A DNA stretch of 64,000 bases from Chloroflexota bacterium (GTDB taxonomy: Bacteria > Chloroflexota > Anaerolineae > 4572-78 > J111). The notes under the pieces were generated by a model that saw only the letters and a program-made list of their open reading frames with translations, had not been told where the DNA came from and made no database searches. The position numbers and the translations under genes are program-made. The stretch is taken from positions 207,869-271,868 of the forward strand of contig BOKF01000009.1 of NCBI GenBank assembly GCA_016860845.1, given 5' to 3'. Below are positions 25,856-34,225 of this stretch, one piece after another. The first letter of the stretch is position 1; every line of letters starts with the position of its first letter.

Positions 25856-27166
25856 ATGTCACTCAAGCGGTTAGTTACCCTGATTTATTTCATCTTAGTC
25901 GTCGCGCACCTGGCTGCGCCGCTGGCCTCGGCCCAGGAGGCGGACAAAGAGGTGCTGGTGGTGGATCTCACCGGCCCGGTCACGCCGATTATGCTCGGCC
26001 TGATCGAGCGCTCCATCGTCGAGGCCGATAGCCGCAATGCGGAGGCGCTGGTGCTCCGGCTGGACACGCCCGGCGGCAGCGTTGACCTGACCAAGAGCAT
26101 TATTCAGGCGATGATCGCAGCGGATGTGCCAATTGTGGTCTATGTCTGGCCGCCGGGGGGACACGCCGCGTCGGCGGGCACGTTCATTACCCTGGCCGGC
26201 CATGTCGCGGCGATGGCCCCCCGGACCAGCATCGGCGCGGCCAGCCCGATTGAGGGCGGCGGCGCTGACATTGACGAAACCCTGCGCGCCAAAATTCAGA
26301 ATATTCTCGTGGCCGACATCAAAGGTCTGGCCGACCGGCGGGGCGAAAAGGCGTTGGAATGGGCCGAGCAGGCCATTACCGAGGCCAAGGCCGCCAGCGC
26401 CGACGAGGCCCTCGACCTGGGGGTAATTGATTTTGTGGCCAGAGACCTCGACGATTTACTCCAACAAGTGGATGGGTTCAAGGTCGAGGTGGCCGGTGAG
26501 GAAGTGACTCTCGATACTGCCGATGCTAACATTAGCTTTTTGGAAATAACGGCGATCGAGGAGCTTTTAAGCATTCTGACCAACCCGACCATTGCCCTGT
26601 TCCTTATCTCCATCGGCGGCCTGGCTATCGTTTACGAAATCGCCAATCCCGGCGGCTACATGAGCGGCGTGGTCGGCGTCATCTGCTTGCTGATTGGCCT
26701 CTACGCTCTGGGGCAGTTGCCGGTCAATTACGCCGGCCTGGCTTTGATTCTGCTGGCCCTGGCCTTGTTTGGAGCGGAGTTCTTTGTCCACAGCCACGGG
26801 GCGCTGACCACCGGCGGGGTGGTTGCCTTCATCATCGGGGCGCTCATTCTCTTTAACACCGACGAATTTACCTACCAACTACCCTTGCCTTCAGTCGTCG
26901 GTATTCCGGCGGCGATAGCGGTGATCCTGGCCTTTGCCGTGCGGAAAGCCTGGCAGGCTCGCCGGGCCAAGCCGGTCACGGGGCAGGAAGGCTTGCTGGG
27001 GTCTATTGGGATGGTCAAAGTGGCTTTGGAGCCTGAGGGCAGTGTCTTTATCTGGGGCGAGCGCTGGCAGGCGACCAGCGCCAACGGCCAGCCGATTCAG
27101 GCCGGTGAGCGGGTCAAAGTGACAGCCATAGAGGGGCTGCACTTGACGGTGGAGAAAATAGCCTAA
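25856..27166 (+). CDS. NfeD-family membrane-bound serine protease (long form)
   Basis: This ClpP-fold membrane protease/scaffold is usually linked to stomatin-type proteins. A signal-anchor (MSLKRLVTLIYFILVVAHLAAPLASA) is followed by the 1510-N-like protease domain (VLVVDLTGPVTPIMLGLI, LDTPGGSVDLTKSI, nucleophile region GGHAASAGTFITLAGH and SIGAASPIEGG). Four or five spans come next, and the C-terminal NfeD OB-fold (LLGSIGMVKVALEPEGSVFIWGERWQA). The 436 residues make this the complete NfeDL form. The ATG at 25856 was chosen (GAGAGGA upstream, proper signal peptide); the frame is open back to 25757. No stomatin partner follows. Confidence 0.9.
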   Translation: MSLKRLVTLIYFILVVAHLAAPLASAQEADKEVLVVDLTGPVTPIMLGLIERSIVEADSRNAEALVLRLDTPGGSVDLTKSIIQAMIAADVPIVVYVWPPGGHAASAGTFITLAGHVAAMAPRTSIGAASPIEGGGADIDETLRAKIQNILVADIKGLADRRGEKALEWAEQAITEAKAASADEALDLGVIDFVARDLDDLLQQVDGFKVEVAGEEVTLDTADANISFLEITAIEELLSILTNPTIALFLISIGGLAIVYEIANPGGYMSGVVGVICLLIGLYALGQLPVNYAGLALILLALALFGAEFFVHSHGALTTGGVVAFIIGALILFNTDEFTYQLPLPSVVGIPAAIAVILAFAVRKAWQARRAKPVTGQEGLLGSIGMVKVALEPEGSVFIWGERWQATSANGQPIQAGERVKVTAIEGLHLTVEKIA

Positions 27167-27653
27167 ATTGGTCATTATGATTCTAACTATTTTCATATAT
27201 TTTTCTAAGGAATTTCCTATAAATATACTGTACTAGTAATAGTAGTAGTAAGCCGTTATCTATTTCACATACCAACCCTTTATCCTCAATTTACTTTGCC
27301 CCTTAACATTCAATAGAAAATTCAATAAAGTGCCTTACCTGGAAGTAGAGTCAATTATTGGATGTTTATCTTCGCTGTAGAAGAATAACCAACACATTGT
27401 GGTGTAAATGAAGCTATAGTCTGGAGCGGCACTTTTGGTTGATTTACCCCCAAAAGTGTTATGACAAACCGTTGGTTTACTTCTGCCGTACTGTATTGGT
27501 CATTAGAGGAGACCCTAAATTGACTTCGTTCGTGTATCCCTTCTATTCGACAGAAGGGTTTTTTTGTTAGCGCCTTGAGTTGATCGTTCGATTGGCCAGG
27601 CTGCCTTTTTTGTTTCGGTTTTGTTTTGCCTTAAACAATGGGAGAAGATTGTG
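27167..27653. other. AT-rich non-coding region upstream of the response regulator
   Basis: About 490 bases without a plausible gene, much AT-richer than the rest. It contains a GTAATAGTAGTAGTAA simple stretch (27234-27251), a stem CACTTTTG/CAAAAGTG (27429-27459 area), and a strong terminator at 27538-27565. The stretch 27340-27565 could be a structured RNA ending at that terminator, but I found no clear promoter and recognise no RNA family. Confidence 0.5.
27538..27565 (+). terminator. Rho-independent terminator upstream of the response regulator
   Basis: CCCTTCT (27538-27544) pairs with AGAAGGG (27552-27558), followed by seven T. No coding gene precedes it for 370 bases, so it probably ends a non-coding transcript or acts as an attenuator. 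Confidence 0.85.
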
Positions 27654-28346
27654 ATGGCTGATACGTTGTTGGTTATTGAAGATGACATGGCTTTCAGCAA
27701 TGCACTGCGGCTGATATTAACCAAAAGTGGTTTCCAAGTGCATGTGGCCCACAATGCGCTTGTAGGCTTACAAAAAGCTTTTACCGTCAACCCAGATGCG
27801 GTTATCCTGGATATTATGCTGCCCGATTTGGACGGTTGGCAAATATGTTCTCGCCTCAAAGAGACGTCTAATATACCGATTATTATGCTAACCGCCTTTG
27901 GCTCAGAGGAAAATGTGGTTAAAGGTCTAAATTTGGGAGCCGATGGATATATTATCAAGCCTGTTACGGCTCAAGAGCTAGTGGCCCGTATCACTGCAAT
28001 TCTACGGCGCGTCCCTCGCTTAAATGGAAAAGATAGTAATGATCGTAAGCGTATCTTCACCTATGATAATCTGGTCGTTGATTATGAAAGACACCAGGTA
28101 ACTGTCGGGGGCAAAAGCATTTACTTAAGTCCAACAGAGTTTCGTCTTTTATCAGTGCTAATCCAGTACCAAGGACATACACTTCCTCATGACTTTCTAT
28201 TGCGAGAAGTTTGGGGATCAGAGTATATGAGTGAAATGGATTGTTTACGCCTATATATTAGTTATCTCCGGCGCAAGATTGAAACAGATCCAAACAAGCC
28301 TAGTTTGATCTACAATGAGTGGGGGATTGGCTATCGGTTTGGATAG
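27654..28346 (+). CDS. OmpR/PhoB-family response regulator, orphan
   Basis: A two-component DNA-binding regulator of 230 residues. The receiver domain occupies about residues 4-116, with acidic pocket D10/D11, phosphoacceptor D53 (VILDIMLPDLDGW), T near 82 (MLTAFG) and the conserved K (IIKPV). The winged-helix effector (130-230) has YLSPTEFRLLSVLIQYQG and LRLYISYLRRKIE. The ATG at 27654 with GGGAG upstream is preferred over the longer frame from 27621. No histidine kinase gene is adjacent. The gene is AT-richer than its neighbours, suggesting transfer (inferred). Confidence 0.93.
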   Translation: MADTLLVIEDDMAFSNALRLILTKSGFQVHVAHNALVGLQKAFTVNPDAVILDIMLPDLDGWQICSRLKETSNIPIIMLTAFGSEENVVKGLNLGADGYIIKPVTAQELVARITAILRRVPRLNGKDSNDRKRIFTYDNLVVDYERHQVTVGGKSIYLSPTEFRLLSVLIQYQGHTLPHDFLLREVWGSEYMSEMDCLRLYISYLRRKIETDPNKPSLIYNEWGIGYRFG

Positions 28347-28379
28347 GGCTATAGGGGGGCCTCAGAGGTATTTACTTTT

Positions 28380-28727
28380 TTATTTGGGTCCCTCATCCAA
28401 ATCCAAAATAGAAGGATAGCGAGTACGGCTGCAATGAGGGCAGCCGAGCAGGGGGTTAGGCACTTCGCTGAAACATTCGCTGCACCAGCCGGTCACTTCG
28501 ACCTGCTGTTTGAAGCCAAAAAACTTTTTGACGACAACGCCATCCAATTTGAGGGCCGAGGAACCGTTGGCCCGCAGAATATCGGGCACGGGGCAGTTCT
28601 GGCATAGGCCGGGCTGCCACGGCGGCGATTCGGGATTCTGCTCAATCAGGCGGCAGGCCTGGACGCTGCGGCCCCGGTGAAAGTCGCCAAAATAATATTT
28701 ACACTCTTTGCCAGCAGGCGTTTTCAT
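28380..28727 (-). CDS. Hypothetical zinc-binding protein
   Basis: The 115-residue soluble protein carries several cysteine pairs: ECKYYFGDFHRGRSVQACR, GLCQNCPVPD, GWCSECFSE and LGCPHCSRTRYPS. At least one complete zinc ribbon (WCSEC...GCPHC) is likely, and a second site from the first four cysteines is possible. No catalytic motif or named family was recognised. It lies upstream of EF-P on the same strand with a 100-base gap, and is convergent with the response regulator. Confidence 0.72.
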   Translation of the reverse strand: MKTPAGKECKYYFGDFHRGRSVQACRLIEQNPESPPWQPGLCQNCPVPDILRANGSSALKLDGVVVKKFFGFKQQVEVTGWCSECFSEVPNPLLGCPHCSRTRYPSILDLDEGPK

Positions 28728-28771
28728 AATAAAGTAGTATAGCAGGCTTACGTTAGAAACGCATTAGAACA

Positions 28772-28800
28772 GATGAGGCGAAGTTTGTCCTCGCCTCATC
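28772..28800. repeat. Hairpin downstream of efp
   Basis: GATGAGGCGA (28772-28781) is perfectly complementary to TCGCCTCATC (28791-28800). TTCGCCTCTTCGC words continue to 28818, so it is part of the iterated-word hairpin family. Confidence 0.7.
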
Positions 28801-28827
28801 CTGCCTTCGCCTCTTCGCGTCTCTGTC

Positions 28828-29385
28828 TTATACGCGGGTGAGATACTGCCCGGTGCGGGTGTCAATGCGAATGACATCGCCGACGTTGACAAACAAAGGC
28901 GTATTCACCACCAGGCCGGTGGAAACAGTGACCGGCTTGGTTGCGCCCTGAGCGGTGTCGCCGGCAAAGCCCGGTTCCGCTTCGACCACCTCCAGCTCTA
29001 CGGTCGTCGGAATTTCGATGTCCAGCGCCTCGCCGTTATAGCTGGAAATTTTTACTTTCATCCCCTCGGTTAAATAGGGCACAATGTCGCCCAGCACATC
29101 GGCGTTGAAGGCCGGCTGCTCGTAGGTTTCGGTATCCATGAAGTGATACAACTCGCCGTCGTTGTAAAGATATTGGGCCTCGGTGTGATCCAGGCTGATA
29201 TCCGCGACCCGCTCGCCGCCGCTAAAGGTTTTCTCGTAAATGGAGCCGGTGCGCAGATTGACCACTTTGGTCCGGATCGTGGCTCCGCCACGTCCTGTTT
29301 TGTTGTGGGTAAATTCCAATACTTTGTAAAGCTCGCCCTCGTGGGTAAAGGTGGTCCCTTTGCGCAAGGCATTGACTTCGATCAT
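28828..29385 (-). CDS. efp: Elongation factor P
   Basis: EF-P binds ribosomes stalled on polyproline and stimulates peptide bond formation. The 185 residues equal the family length, with a KOW-like N-domain (MIEVNALRKGTTFTHEGELYKVLEFTHNKTGRGGATIRTKV) and two OB domains ending VIRIDTRTGQYLTRV. The domain I tip reads K-T-G-R32-G-G-A, with arginine at the position modified as lysine in E. coli EpmA-type systems. The typical proline of PGK/PGR is Thr. The true start is the ATG at 29385; the frame is open upstream to 29475 through a heptamer hairpin. Confidence 0.96.
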   Translation of the reverse strand: MIEVNALRKGTTFTHEGELYKVLEFTHNKTGRGGATIRTKVVNLRTGSIYEKTFSGGERVADISLDHTEAQYLYNDGELYHFMDTETYEQPAFNADVLGDIVPYLTEGMKVKISSYNGEALDIEIPTTVELEVVEAEPGFAGDTAQGATKPVTVSTGLVVNTPLFVNVGDVIRIDTRTGQYLTRV

Positions 29386-29419
29386 AATTCTTTCCTCCAA
29401 GATGTGATAGGTAAATATA

Positions 29420-29493
29420 CTGATGCGTGATACGTGAGGCGTGATGCATAAGCTAGAATCTGTAACTTTACGCATTACGCATCCCGCATTACC
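29420..29493. repeat. Heptamer-iterated hairpin upstream of efp (TGATGCG words)
   Basis: The left arm 29420-29452 uses CGTGATG / CGTGAGG words and the right arm 29467-29493 uses the complementary TTACGCA / TCCCGCA words. The element lies immediately upstream of the EF-P ribosome binding site. A related copy is at 63656-63725. Confidence 0.85.
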
Positions 29494-29530
29494 GCTAAAA
29501 TTCGGCGGTCAACACAAAGTTCCCGAATAA

Positions 29531-29567
29531 CAAAATCTGAAATCCAAAATCTGAAATCCAAAATCCT
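29531..29567. repeat. Heptamer-iterated tract (AAATCTG / AAATCCA words) at the dinG 3' end
   Basis: Five 7-nt words run directly up to the stop codon of the DinG-type gene. Confidence 0.75.
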
Positions 29568-32425
29568 TAGATTCCTCCGTAATCAATCCAATCCTCGGCC
29601 ATTTTGGGCAGGTTAGCCAGCAGGCCGCGCTGCTCGGTGACGTTGGGCAGCGATTCAAGAAAGGCCTGGCCGTAACTTTTGCTGATGACCCGCCGGTCGA
29701 AAATGGCTACGACGCCTCGATCCTGGTGGGAGCGGATGAGCCGTCCAAAGCCCTGGCGAAACATTAAAATGGCCTGCGGAATAGAATATTGGCTAAAAGC
29801 GTCGTCAAAGGTTTCGGCGCGGGCGGCCACAATCGGGTCGCTGGGCACGGCGAAAGGAACGCGGGTGATGACCACGCAGCTCAGGGCCGAGCCGGGAATA
29901 TCTACGCCCTCCCAGAAGGAACGCGTGCCCAGCAAAACCGCCTGCTCGGCATTCTTGAAATTTTCGAGCATCTGGCGGCGATTGGTTCCATCGCCCTGCT
30001 CATAGACGACAATCCCGGCTTCGGCGAGCGCGCCTTTGATGTTGTTGGCTGTGTTGCGCAGTTGGGTGTAGGCGGTAAAAAGCACCAGGGTCCGGCCCCG
30101 AATTTGTTTGACCAGGTCAACCAGGGCCGCTTCCACTGCTTTCTGGTGGCCCGGTGAATCCGGCTCAGGAATATCGGTGGGCAGGTAAAGCAGGGTGTTG
30201 TTCTCGTAATCAAACGGCGAGCCAACCGCCGCTTCCTCGGCGTCCCACAGGTGCAGCCGTTCCTGGAGATATTCAAAGGAGTTGTGGGTGCGCAGCGTGG
30301 CCGAGGTCAGTACCACCGACTCTTTCGGTTTCAGCAGATGCTCATGCACCAGGCTGCCGACATGCAGCGGCGCATTATGCAGCGACAAGGCCTTGGTTTG
30401 CATATTCTGCTCCACCCACAAAATCCGCTCCCGGCTGGGTTGGGCCAAAATGACGTGCAAATTGCTGCGCACCTCGTCCAATTGGCTGCGATAGAAGGCC
30501 AGGGTGGCCAGCAGTTCCTCCCAATTCGGCACATCGTAGCTTTCTAACTCGGTCAGCATGGTGTAGAGGATACTCAAAGCTCTGGAAACATCGTCCAGAC
30601 CGGCCCCGGTATGATCCCAGGTCAATTCCACGTTTGACCAAGCTGACTGGGCGCGGGTATCGTCGGTGAGGCGGATCTTCTGATTGTAGCGGCTGCCGCC
30701 GGGAAATTCGTTCACAAAGGTGCTGAGCGCCGTGAAAAGCTGGCGCACGCCCTTGGCCGCCTTGTCCACCGCCTCGTGGCTCTTGTAGACGATGTCGTTG
30801 ACATCGCCCCGGACGTGGTTGGGCACGGCGCTCAAGCAGCGGCGGCCAACCTCATGGATAAAGCCGGCCCGCTGGCCGCTGCTGCGTAAGGGCTGGCTCA
30901 ACTCGCTCAACAGTTGCCCCAGCGACTTTTGATCTACCTGGAAACTCAACTGGTTGGTCACATTGTCTTCCAGGTGGTGAGCCTCGTCAATAATCAAGTA
31001 TTTGTACTCAGGAATAACCCGGCTGTCTACGGCAATATCGGCCAGCAGCAGGGCGTGGTTGACCACAATCACATGGGCCGATTCGGCGGCGCGGCGGGCG
31101 CGGGCGTAAAAACAGGTTTCGGCGGTGCAGGTGCGCGGGGTGCAGGTTGTGCTGTCGGAAGCAATCTGGCTCCACAGGGCCTGCTCGGCATAGTCGGGCA
31201 TAAACAATTCTTCCCGATCGCCGGTGGTGGTGCTGGGCAGCCAGACTAACAGTTTGGCCAGCAGCCGCAGCTCTTTGGGATTGAGATTTTCCTTCTCCCG
31301 AAACATCTGCACCCGGTGCGGGCAGACATAATTGCTGCGCCCCTTGAGCGCCACGGCTCTAAATTCAACCGGCAAGATTCTTTGCAGCGCCGGAATATCT
31401 TTGTTGATAAGCTGGTCTTGCAGATTGATCGTATTGGTCGAGATGACCACCCGCTGCCCGTTCTGCACGGCCCAGTAGATTGCCGGGATCAGGTAGGCCA
31501 TGGATTTGCCGGTGCCGGTGCCGGCCTCGACCATCAAGTGGTGCGACTCGTTGAAGGCGCCAGCCACGCTGGCGAGCATGTCAACCTGCTGCGGGCGGTA
31601 CTCAAATCCGGCGAAGCTGCGTTCAAACAGGCCATCTTTTTCCAGCAGCCCGGAGAGTGTTTTTATGTCCAACGGCGTTGGGTTGGGCGCGGGTTTCAAA
31701 GGCGGGTCAAAAGCCCGGCTGTCCGGGCCGGAGCGCATCAGGGCAAAGCCGCCATCCACCGAAAAGTCATCCATCAGCCCCTTGGCGGCCAACTGCTGGC
31801 CCAGCGTGCCGACCGGGGCGCTGTAGCGGCGTTCCCGGCCCAGGTCGCGGAAAATGAGGGCCAGGGGCCAATCGGTCCGGCTGGCAATATGGGCCACCTC
31901 TTCGATGATCCGACCGTCGAGGCGGCGGGCCTGATCGAGCAGGGCTTCAAAGAGCCGCCGCGCTGCCTCAGCATCATCGAGCGCCCGGTGAGCCTGCCCG
32001 TCGGGCGGCAGGGTGACCGCCAGGTAGTTCAAAAGGGCGGTCAGCCCATAACGACCGGCATGCGGCAGCAGAATACTGGCCAGTTCAAAGGTGTCAATCC
32101 CGACATTTTGCTCAAACAAGCCTTGCCGGTATAAAAAACTCAAATCAAAGCCAATATTGTGGCCGATAATCGGGTTATCCCCCACAAAACGGCGCAGGTC
32201 CGGCAATACTGTCTCAATTTTGGGCGCGCCTTTAAGGTCGGCCGGGGTAATACCGGTCAGTTGTTGAATCTTATAGGGGACAGGCCGGCCCGGATCAAGC
32301 ATGGTCTGGAAGGTTTCGTAAACCTGGCTGCCTTTGAAGCGAATCGCGCCGATTTCCAGAATCGCATCCTGCTCCGGGTCGAGGCCCGTTGTTTCAATGT
32401 CAAGGGAAACATATACTCTGGCCAA
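29567..32425 (-). CDS. dinG: DinG-type helicase with N-terminal DnaQ-like exonuclease domain
   Basis: A predicted DNA-repair enzyme of 952 residues, the length of exonuclease-fused DinG proteins. Residues 1-165 are a DEDD exonuclease (VSLDIETTGLDP, IIGHNIGFDLSF, HRALDDAEAARRL). The helicase follows with Walker A VEAGTGTGKSMAYL, DEAH box LIIDEAHHLEDN, and motifs TSATL and QGFGRLIRSHQDRGVV. Four cysteines (NYVCPHR and CTPRTCTAETC) provide the XPD-like Fe-S cluster ligands. This differs from Firmicute DinG, where the Fe-S cysteines are often lost. It is likely an SF2 5'-3' helicase. Confidence 0.93.
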   Translation of the reverse strand: MARVYVSLDIETTGLDPEQDAILEIGAIRFKGSQVYETFQTMLDPGRPVPYKIQQLTGITPADLKGAPKIETVLPDLRRFVGDNPIIGHNIGFDLSFLYRQGLFEQNVGIDTFELASILLPHAGRYGLTALLNYLAVTLPPDGQAHRALDDAEAARRLFEALLDQARRLDGRIIEEVAHIASRTDWPLALIFRDLGRERRYSAPVGTLGQQLAAKGLMDDFSVDGGFALMRSGPDSRAFDPPLKPAPNPTPLDIKTLSGLLEKDGLFERSFAGFEYRPQQVDMLASVAGAFNESHHLMVEAGTGTGKSMAYLIPAIYWAVQNGQRVVISTNTINLQDQLINKDIPALQRILPVEFRAVALKGRSNYVCPHRVQMFREKENLNPKELRLLAKLLVWLPSTTTGDREELFMPDYAEQALWSQIASDSTTCTPRTCTAETCFYARARRAAESAHVIVVNHALLLADIAVDSRVIPEYKYLIIDEAHHLEDNVTNQLSFQVDQKSLGQLLSELSQPLRSSGQRAGFIHEVGRRCLSAVPNHVRGDVNDIVYKSHEAVDKAAKGVRQLFTALSTFVNEFPGGSRYNQKIRLTDDTRAQSAWSNVELTWDHTGAGLDDVSRALSILYTMLTELESYDVPNWEELLATLAFYRSQLDEVRSNLHVILAQPSRERILWVEQNMQTKALSLHNAPLHVGSLVHEHLLKPKESVVLTSATLRTHNSFEYLQERLHLWDAEEAAVGSPFDYENNTLLYLPTDIPEPDSPGHQKAVEAALVDLVKQIRGRTLVLFTAYTQLRNTANNIKGALAEAGIVVYEQGDGTNRRQMLENFKNAEQAVLLGTRSFWEGVDIPGSALSCVVITRVPFAVPSDPIVAARAETFDDAFSQYSIPQAILMFRQGFGRLIRSHQDRGVVAIFDRRVISKSYGQAFLESLPNVTEQRGLLANLPKMAEDWIDYGGI

Positions 32426-32429
32426 AAGA

Positions 32430-32536
32430 TGTCTGCTTTCTAGGTTTCCAGGGCAGCGGGGTAGCAGCCTAGCAAAACTGCTAGCTGTTACCTGGCTACC
32501 TGCTACTTTGTCACTTGGCTACGTGTTACTTTGACA
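32430..32536. repeat. Iterated 7-8 nt word hairpin upstream of dinG
   Basis: GGTAGCA/CCTAGCA words (32458-32475) face CTGGCTACCTGCTAC and CTTGGCTACGTGTTAC words (32491-32531). It lies between the divergent dinG and 32707 genes. Confidence 0.65.
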
Positions 32537-32639
32537 TATTATACAGGGAATTAGATGTTTGAGCGAAATCTGATATATTTGTCTCGCTGGTACAAAGCTA
32601 AAAACCATGCTAGAATATTAAGAGTTAGAATGAAGCTGA

Positions 32640-32672
32640 AGACCCTAAAGGTCTCAAAGACCTTTAGGGTCT
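32640..32672. repeat. Perfect 15-bp hairpin upstream of the GTPase module
   Basis: AGACCCTAAAGGTCT (32640-32654) and its exact complement (32658-32672) have a 3-base loop and no T-run. A shorter relative (AGACCT-TCG-AGGTCT) occurs at 43003-43017. Confidence 0.85.
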
Positions 32673-32706
32673 GGGGCCAAGAGGAAAATCCAAGGGGTTA
32701 TTTGAC

Positions 32707-33411
32707 GTGAATTTATGGAACCGCTTTATGGCCTGGCTGACGGACGCTGACCCCAAAGCTGCGACCGGCCCGGCCGCCCAACCCACTGCCTCACCTGATC
32801 CGGGTCAAGACATCGAAGCCCAACTGCAACTCCTGGAAAACAAGCTGGATCAAACCGTTCAGGACCTGGCCGATGGCTTGATTAATCGCGCCCAATTTGA
32901 AAACCTGTACCGTCATTACCAGAATCAACGGCGCATCATGCGCGGCTTTATGCAACAGGCCAGCGACCCGGCCATGCTCAAAGTGGGTACCGGCGAGAGC
33001 ATGGTTATTCGCCAGCGCTTTGCAGCCAAGGTGCAGGCTTATGCCGTTTATGATAACCTCACCAGCCTGCCGCTGCACACGGTCGGCCAGTTTCCGTTGG
33101 AAAGCGAACTGGTGGTTGGCTTTTTCTCCGGCTTCCGCTCGGCCATCGCCGAAATTATGGGCACGGGCGCCCGCAAAGCAGTTACCGACGATGGTAAGGT
33201 GCTGATTTATGTCCCCGGCCAGAAAACCACCCTGATTGTGCTCTACTCGACCGATCCGGCGGATATCGAGAGCCTCAGCCTGCGCCAGGCGCATGAGCAC
33301 TTTGAAAAGATCAATGCTGCTGCTCTGGCTAACTCGCCCATTCCCGAAAATCAACTCCTATTCAATTACGATATGTTTCTCAAAGTGAGCCAGTCCCCTG
33401 GGGAAAAGTAA
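32707..33411 (+). CDS. Hypothetical protein preceding a Rab-like GTPase
   Basis: The 234-residue protein is unrecognised. A short helical start (MNLWNRFMAWLTDADPK) leads to a Pro/Ala linker, then a coiled-coil helix (IEAQLQLLENKLDQTVQDLADGLINRAQFENLYRHYQNQRRIM, residues 37-80). The C-terminal alpha/beta domain (about 95-234) alternates strands and helices (KVQAYAVYDNLTSLP, KVLIYVPGQKTTLIVLYSTDPADIESLSLRQAHEHFEKIN). That pattern is reminiscent of roadblock/longin-like small-GTPase partners; this is a fold guess only. It is preceded by a 15-bp hairpin and separated from the GTPase gene by the 83-bp inverted-repeat element. Confidence 0.78.
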   Translation: MNLWNRFMAWLTDADPKAATGPAAQPTASPDPGQDIEAQLQLLENKLDQTVQDLADGLINRAQFENLYRHYQNQRRIMRGFMQQASDPAMLKVGTGESMVIRQRFAAKVQAYAVYDNLTSLPLHTVGQFPLESELVVGFFSGFRSAIAEIMGTGARKAVTDDGKVLIYVPGQKTTLIVLYSTDPADIESLSLRQAHEHFEKINAAALANSPIPENQLLFNYDMFLKVSQSPGEK

Positions 33412-33423
33412 AGGTGACTGCTC

Positions 33424-33506
33424 AGGTGACTGGCACTTTCGCTTCAATAAAATATGTACTGAAGCAAAATCAAGCCTCATTTATCCGATTGAAGTGCCAG
33501 TCACCT
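33424..33506. repeat. 83-bp element with 15-bp terminal inverted repeats (copy 2)
   Basis: Termini AGGTGACTGGCACTT (33424-33438) and its exact inverse (33492-33506) match copy 1 at 12214-12289. The interior differs and has its own GCTTCA/TGAAGC stem. An extra AGGTGACTG lies just upstream (33412-33420), overlapping the end of the 32707 gene. Confidence 0.88.
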
Positions 33507-33563
33507 GGTAGGCTGAGTAGTTACGATTGTTGAGATAATTGCCAGAGGCGTCCAGAGAGAGTT

Positions 33564-34088
33564 ATGACCGAGATAACTTCGGAGCAAATCCTGCGATACA
33601 AAGTCGCCATCATCGGCGATGGCAACGTTGGCAAGACGACTCTGCTGCGGCGTTTCGCTACCGGCATGTTCCAAGAGTCGCGGATTATGACCATTGGGGT
33701 TGACTTCCAGACGGTGAATGTCAAAAGCGGCGGCTTATCGTTTAAGTTGACCGTGTGGGATCTGGCCGGCCAGGAGCGTTTTGCCTCCTTTCGGGAGAAC
33801 TTCTACCGGGGCGCGCGGGCGGTGGCCATGGTCTTCGATGTGACCGACCGGCAGTCATTTGAGGATCTGTCCCGCTGGCTGCAAGAGGCTAAAACAGTGG
33901 TGGATCATAACCGCTTCCTGGTGATCGGTAATAAAATTGATATGCCCAATCGGATCGTGGAGGCGGGCGAGGGTAAACAATATGCCGCTTCGATCAGCGC
34001 CGCCTACCTGGAAACCAGCGCCAAAACCGGCGATGGCGTAGCCCGCCTCTTTGAGTTATTAGCCAGAGCAGCGCACACCCAACGTTAA
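33564..34088 (+). CDS. Rab/Ras-like small GTPase
   Basis: A 174-residue single-domain GTPase of the eukaryote-like Rab/Rup type. All five G motifs are intact: G1 GDGNVGKTTLL, G2 region TIGVDFQT (Thr), G3 WDLAGQER, G4 GNKID and G5 ETSAKTG. The effector-like stretch TIGVDFQTVNV and the Q of GQE are preserved, so it should hydrolyse GTP. It lacks a C-terminal prenylation cysteine. Such bacterial GTPases are linked to polarity or motility in the few studied cases (MglA is a more distant relative). Neighbours are the 234-residue protein upstream and a cyclic-nucleotide-binding protein downstream. Confidence 0.93.
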   Translation: MTEITSEQILRYKVAIIGDGNVGKTTLLRRFATGMFQESRIMTIGVDFQTVNVKSGGLSFKLTVWDLAGQERFASFRENFYRGARAVAMVFDVTDRQSFEDLSRWLQEAKTVVDHNRFLVIGNKIDMPNRIVEAGEGKQYAASISAAYLETSAKTGDGVARLFELLARAAHTQR

Positions 34089-34136
34089 CGCATGGGCAAG
34101 CCTCCAATCGTCCCCATAATTAAAGCCAAAGTCCCA

Positions 34137-34165
34137 TTGACGTTTTTTGGGGGCTATGTTAAGAT
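34137..34165 (+). promoter_or_regulatory. Sigma70-type promoter of the cyclic-nucleotide-binding gene
   Basis: TTGACG (34137-34142) and TAAGAT (34160-34165) with exactly 17-bp spacing, 60 bases before the start codon. The gene is therefore independently expressed from the GTPase gene. Confidence 0.72.
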
Positions 34166-34225
34166 GAAAGAACAATCAGGGGTTTATTTATCGCGCCCCC
34201 GGACTTGTTTAAGGAGAAGCCGCGC

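Noticed and set aside
31316..32134. 272-residue plus-strand ORF opposite the DinG gene
   Set aside because: Shadow frame over conserved exonuclease and helicase motifs.
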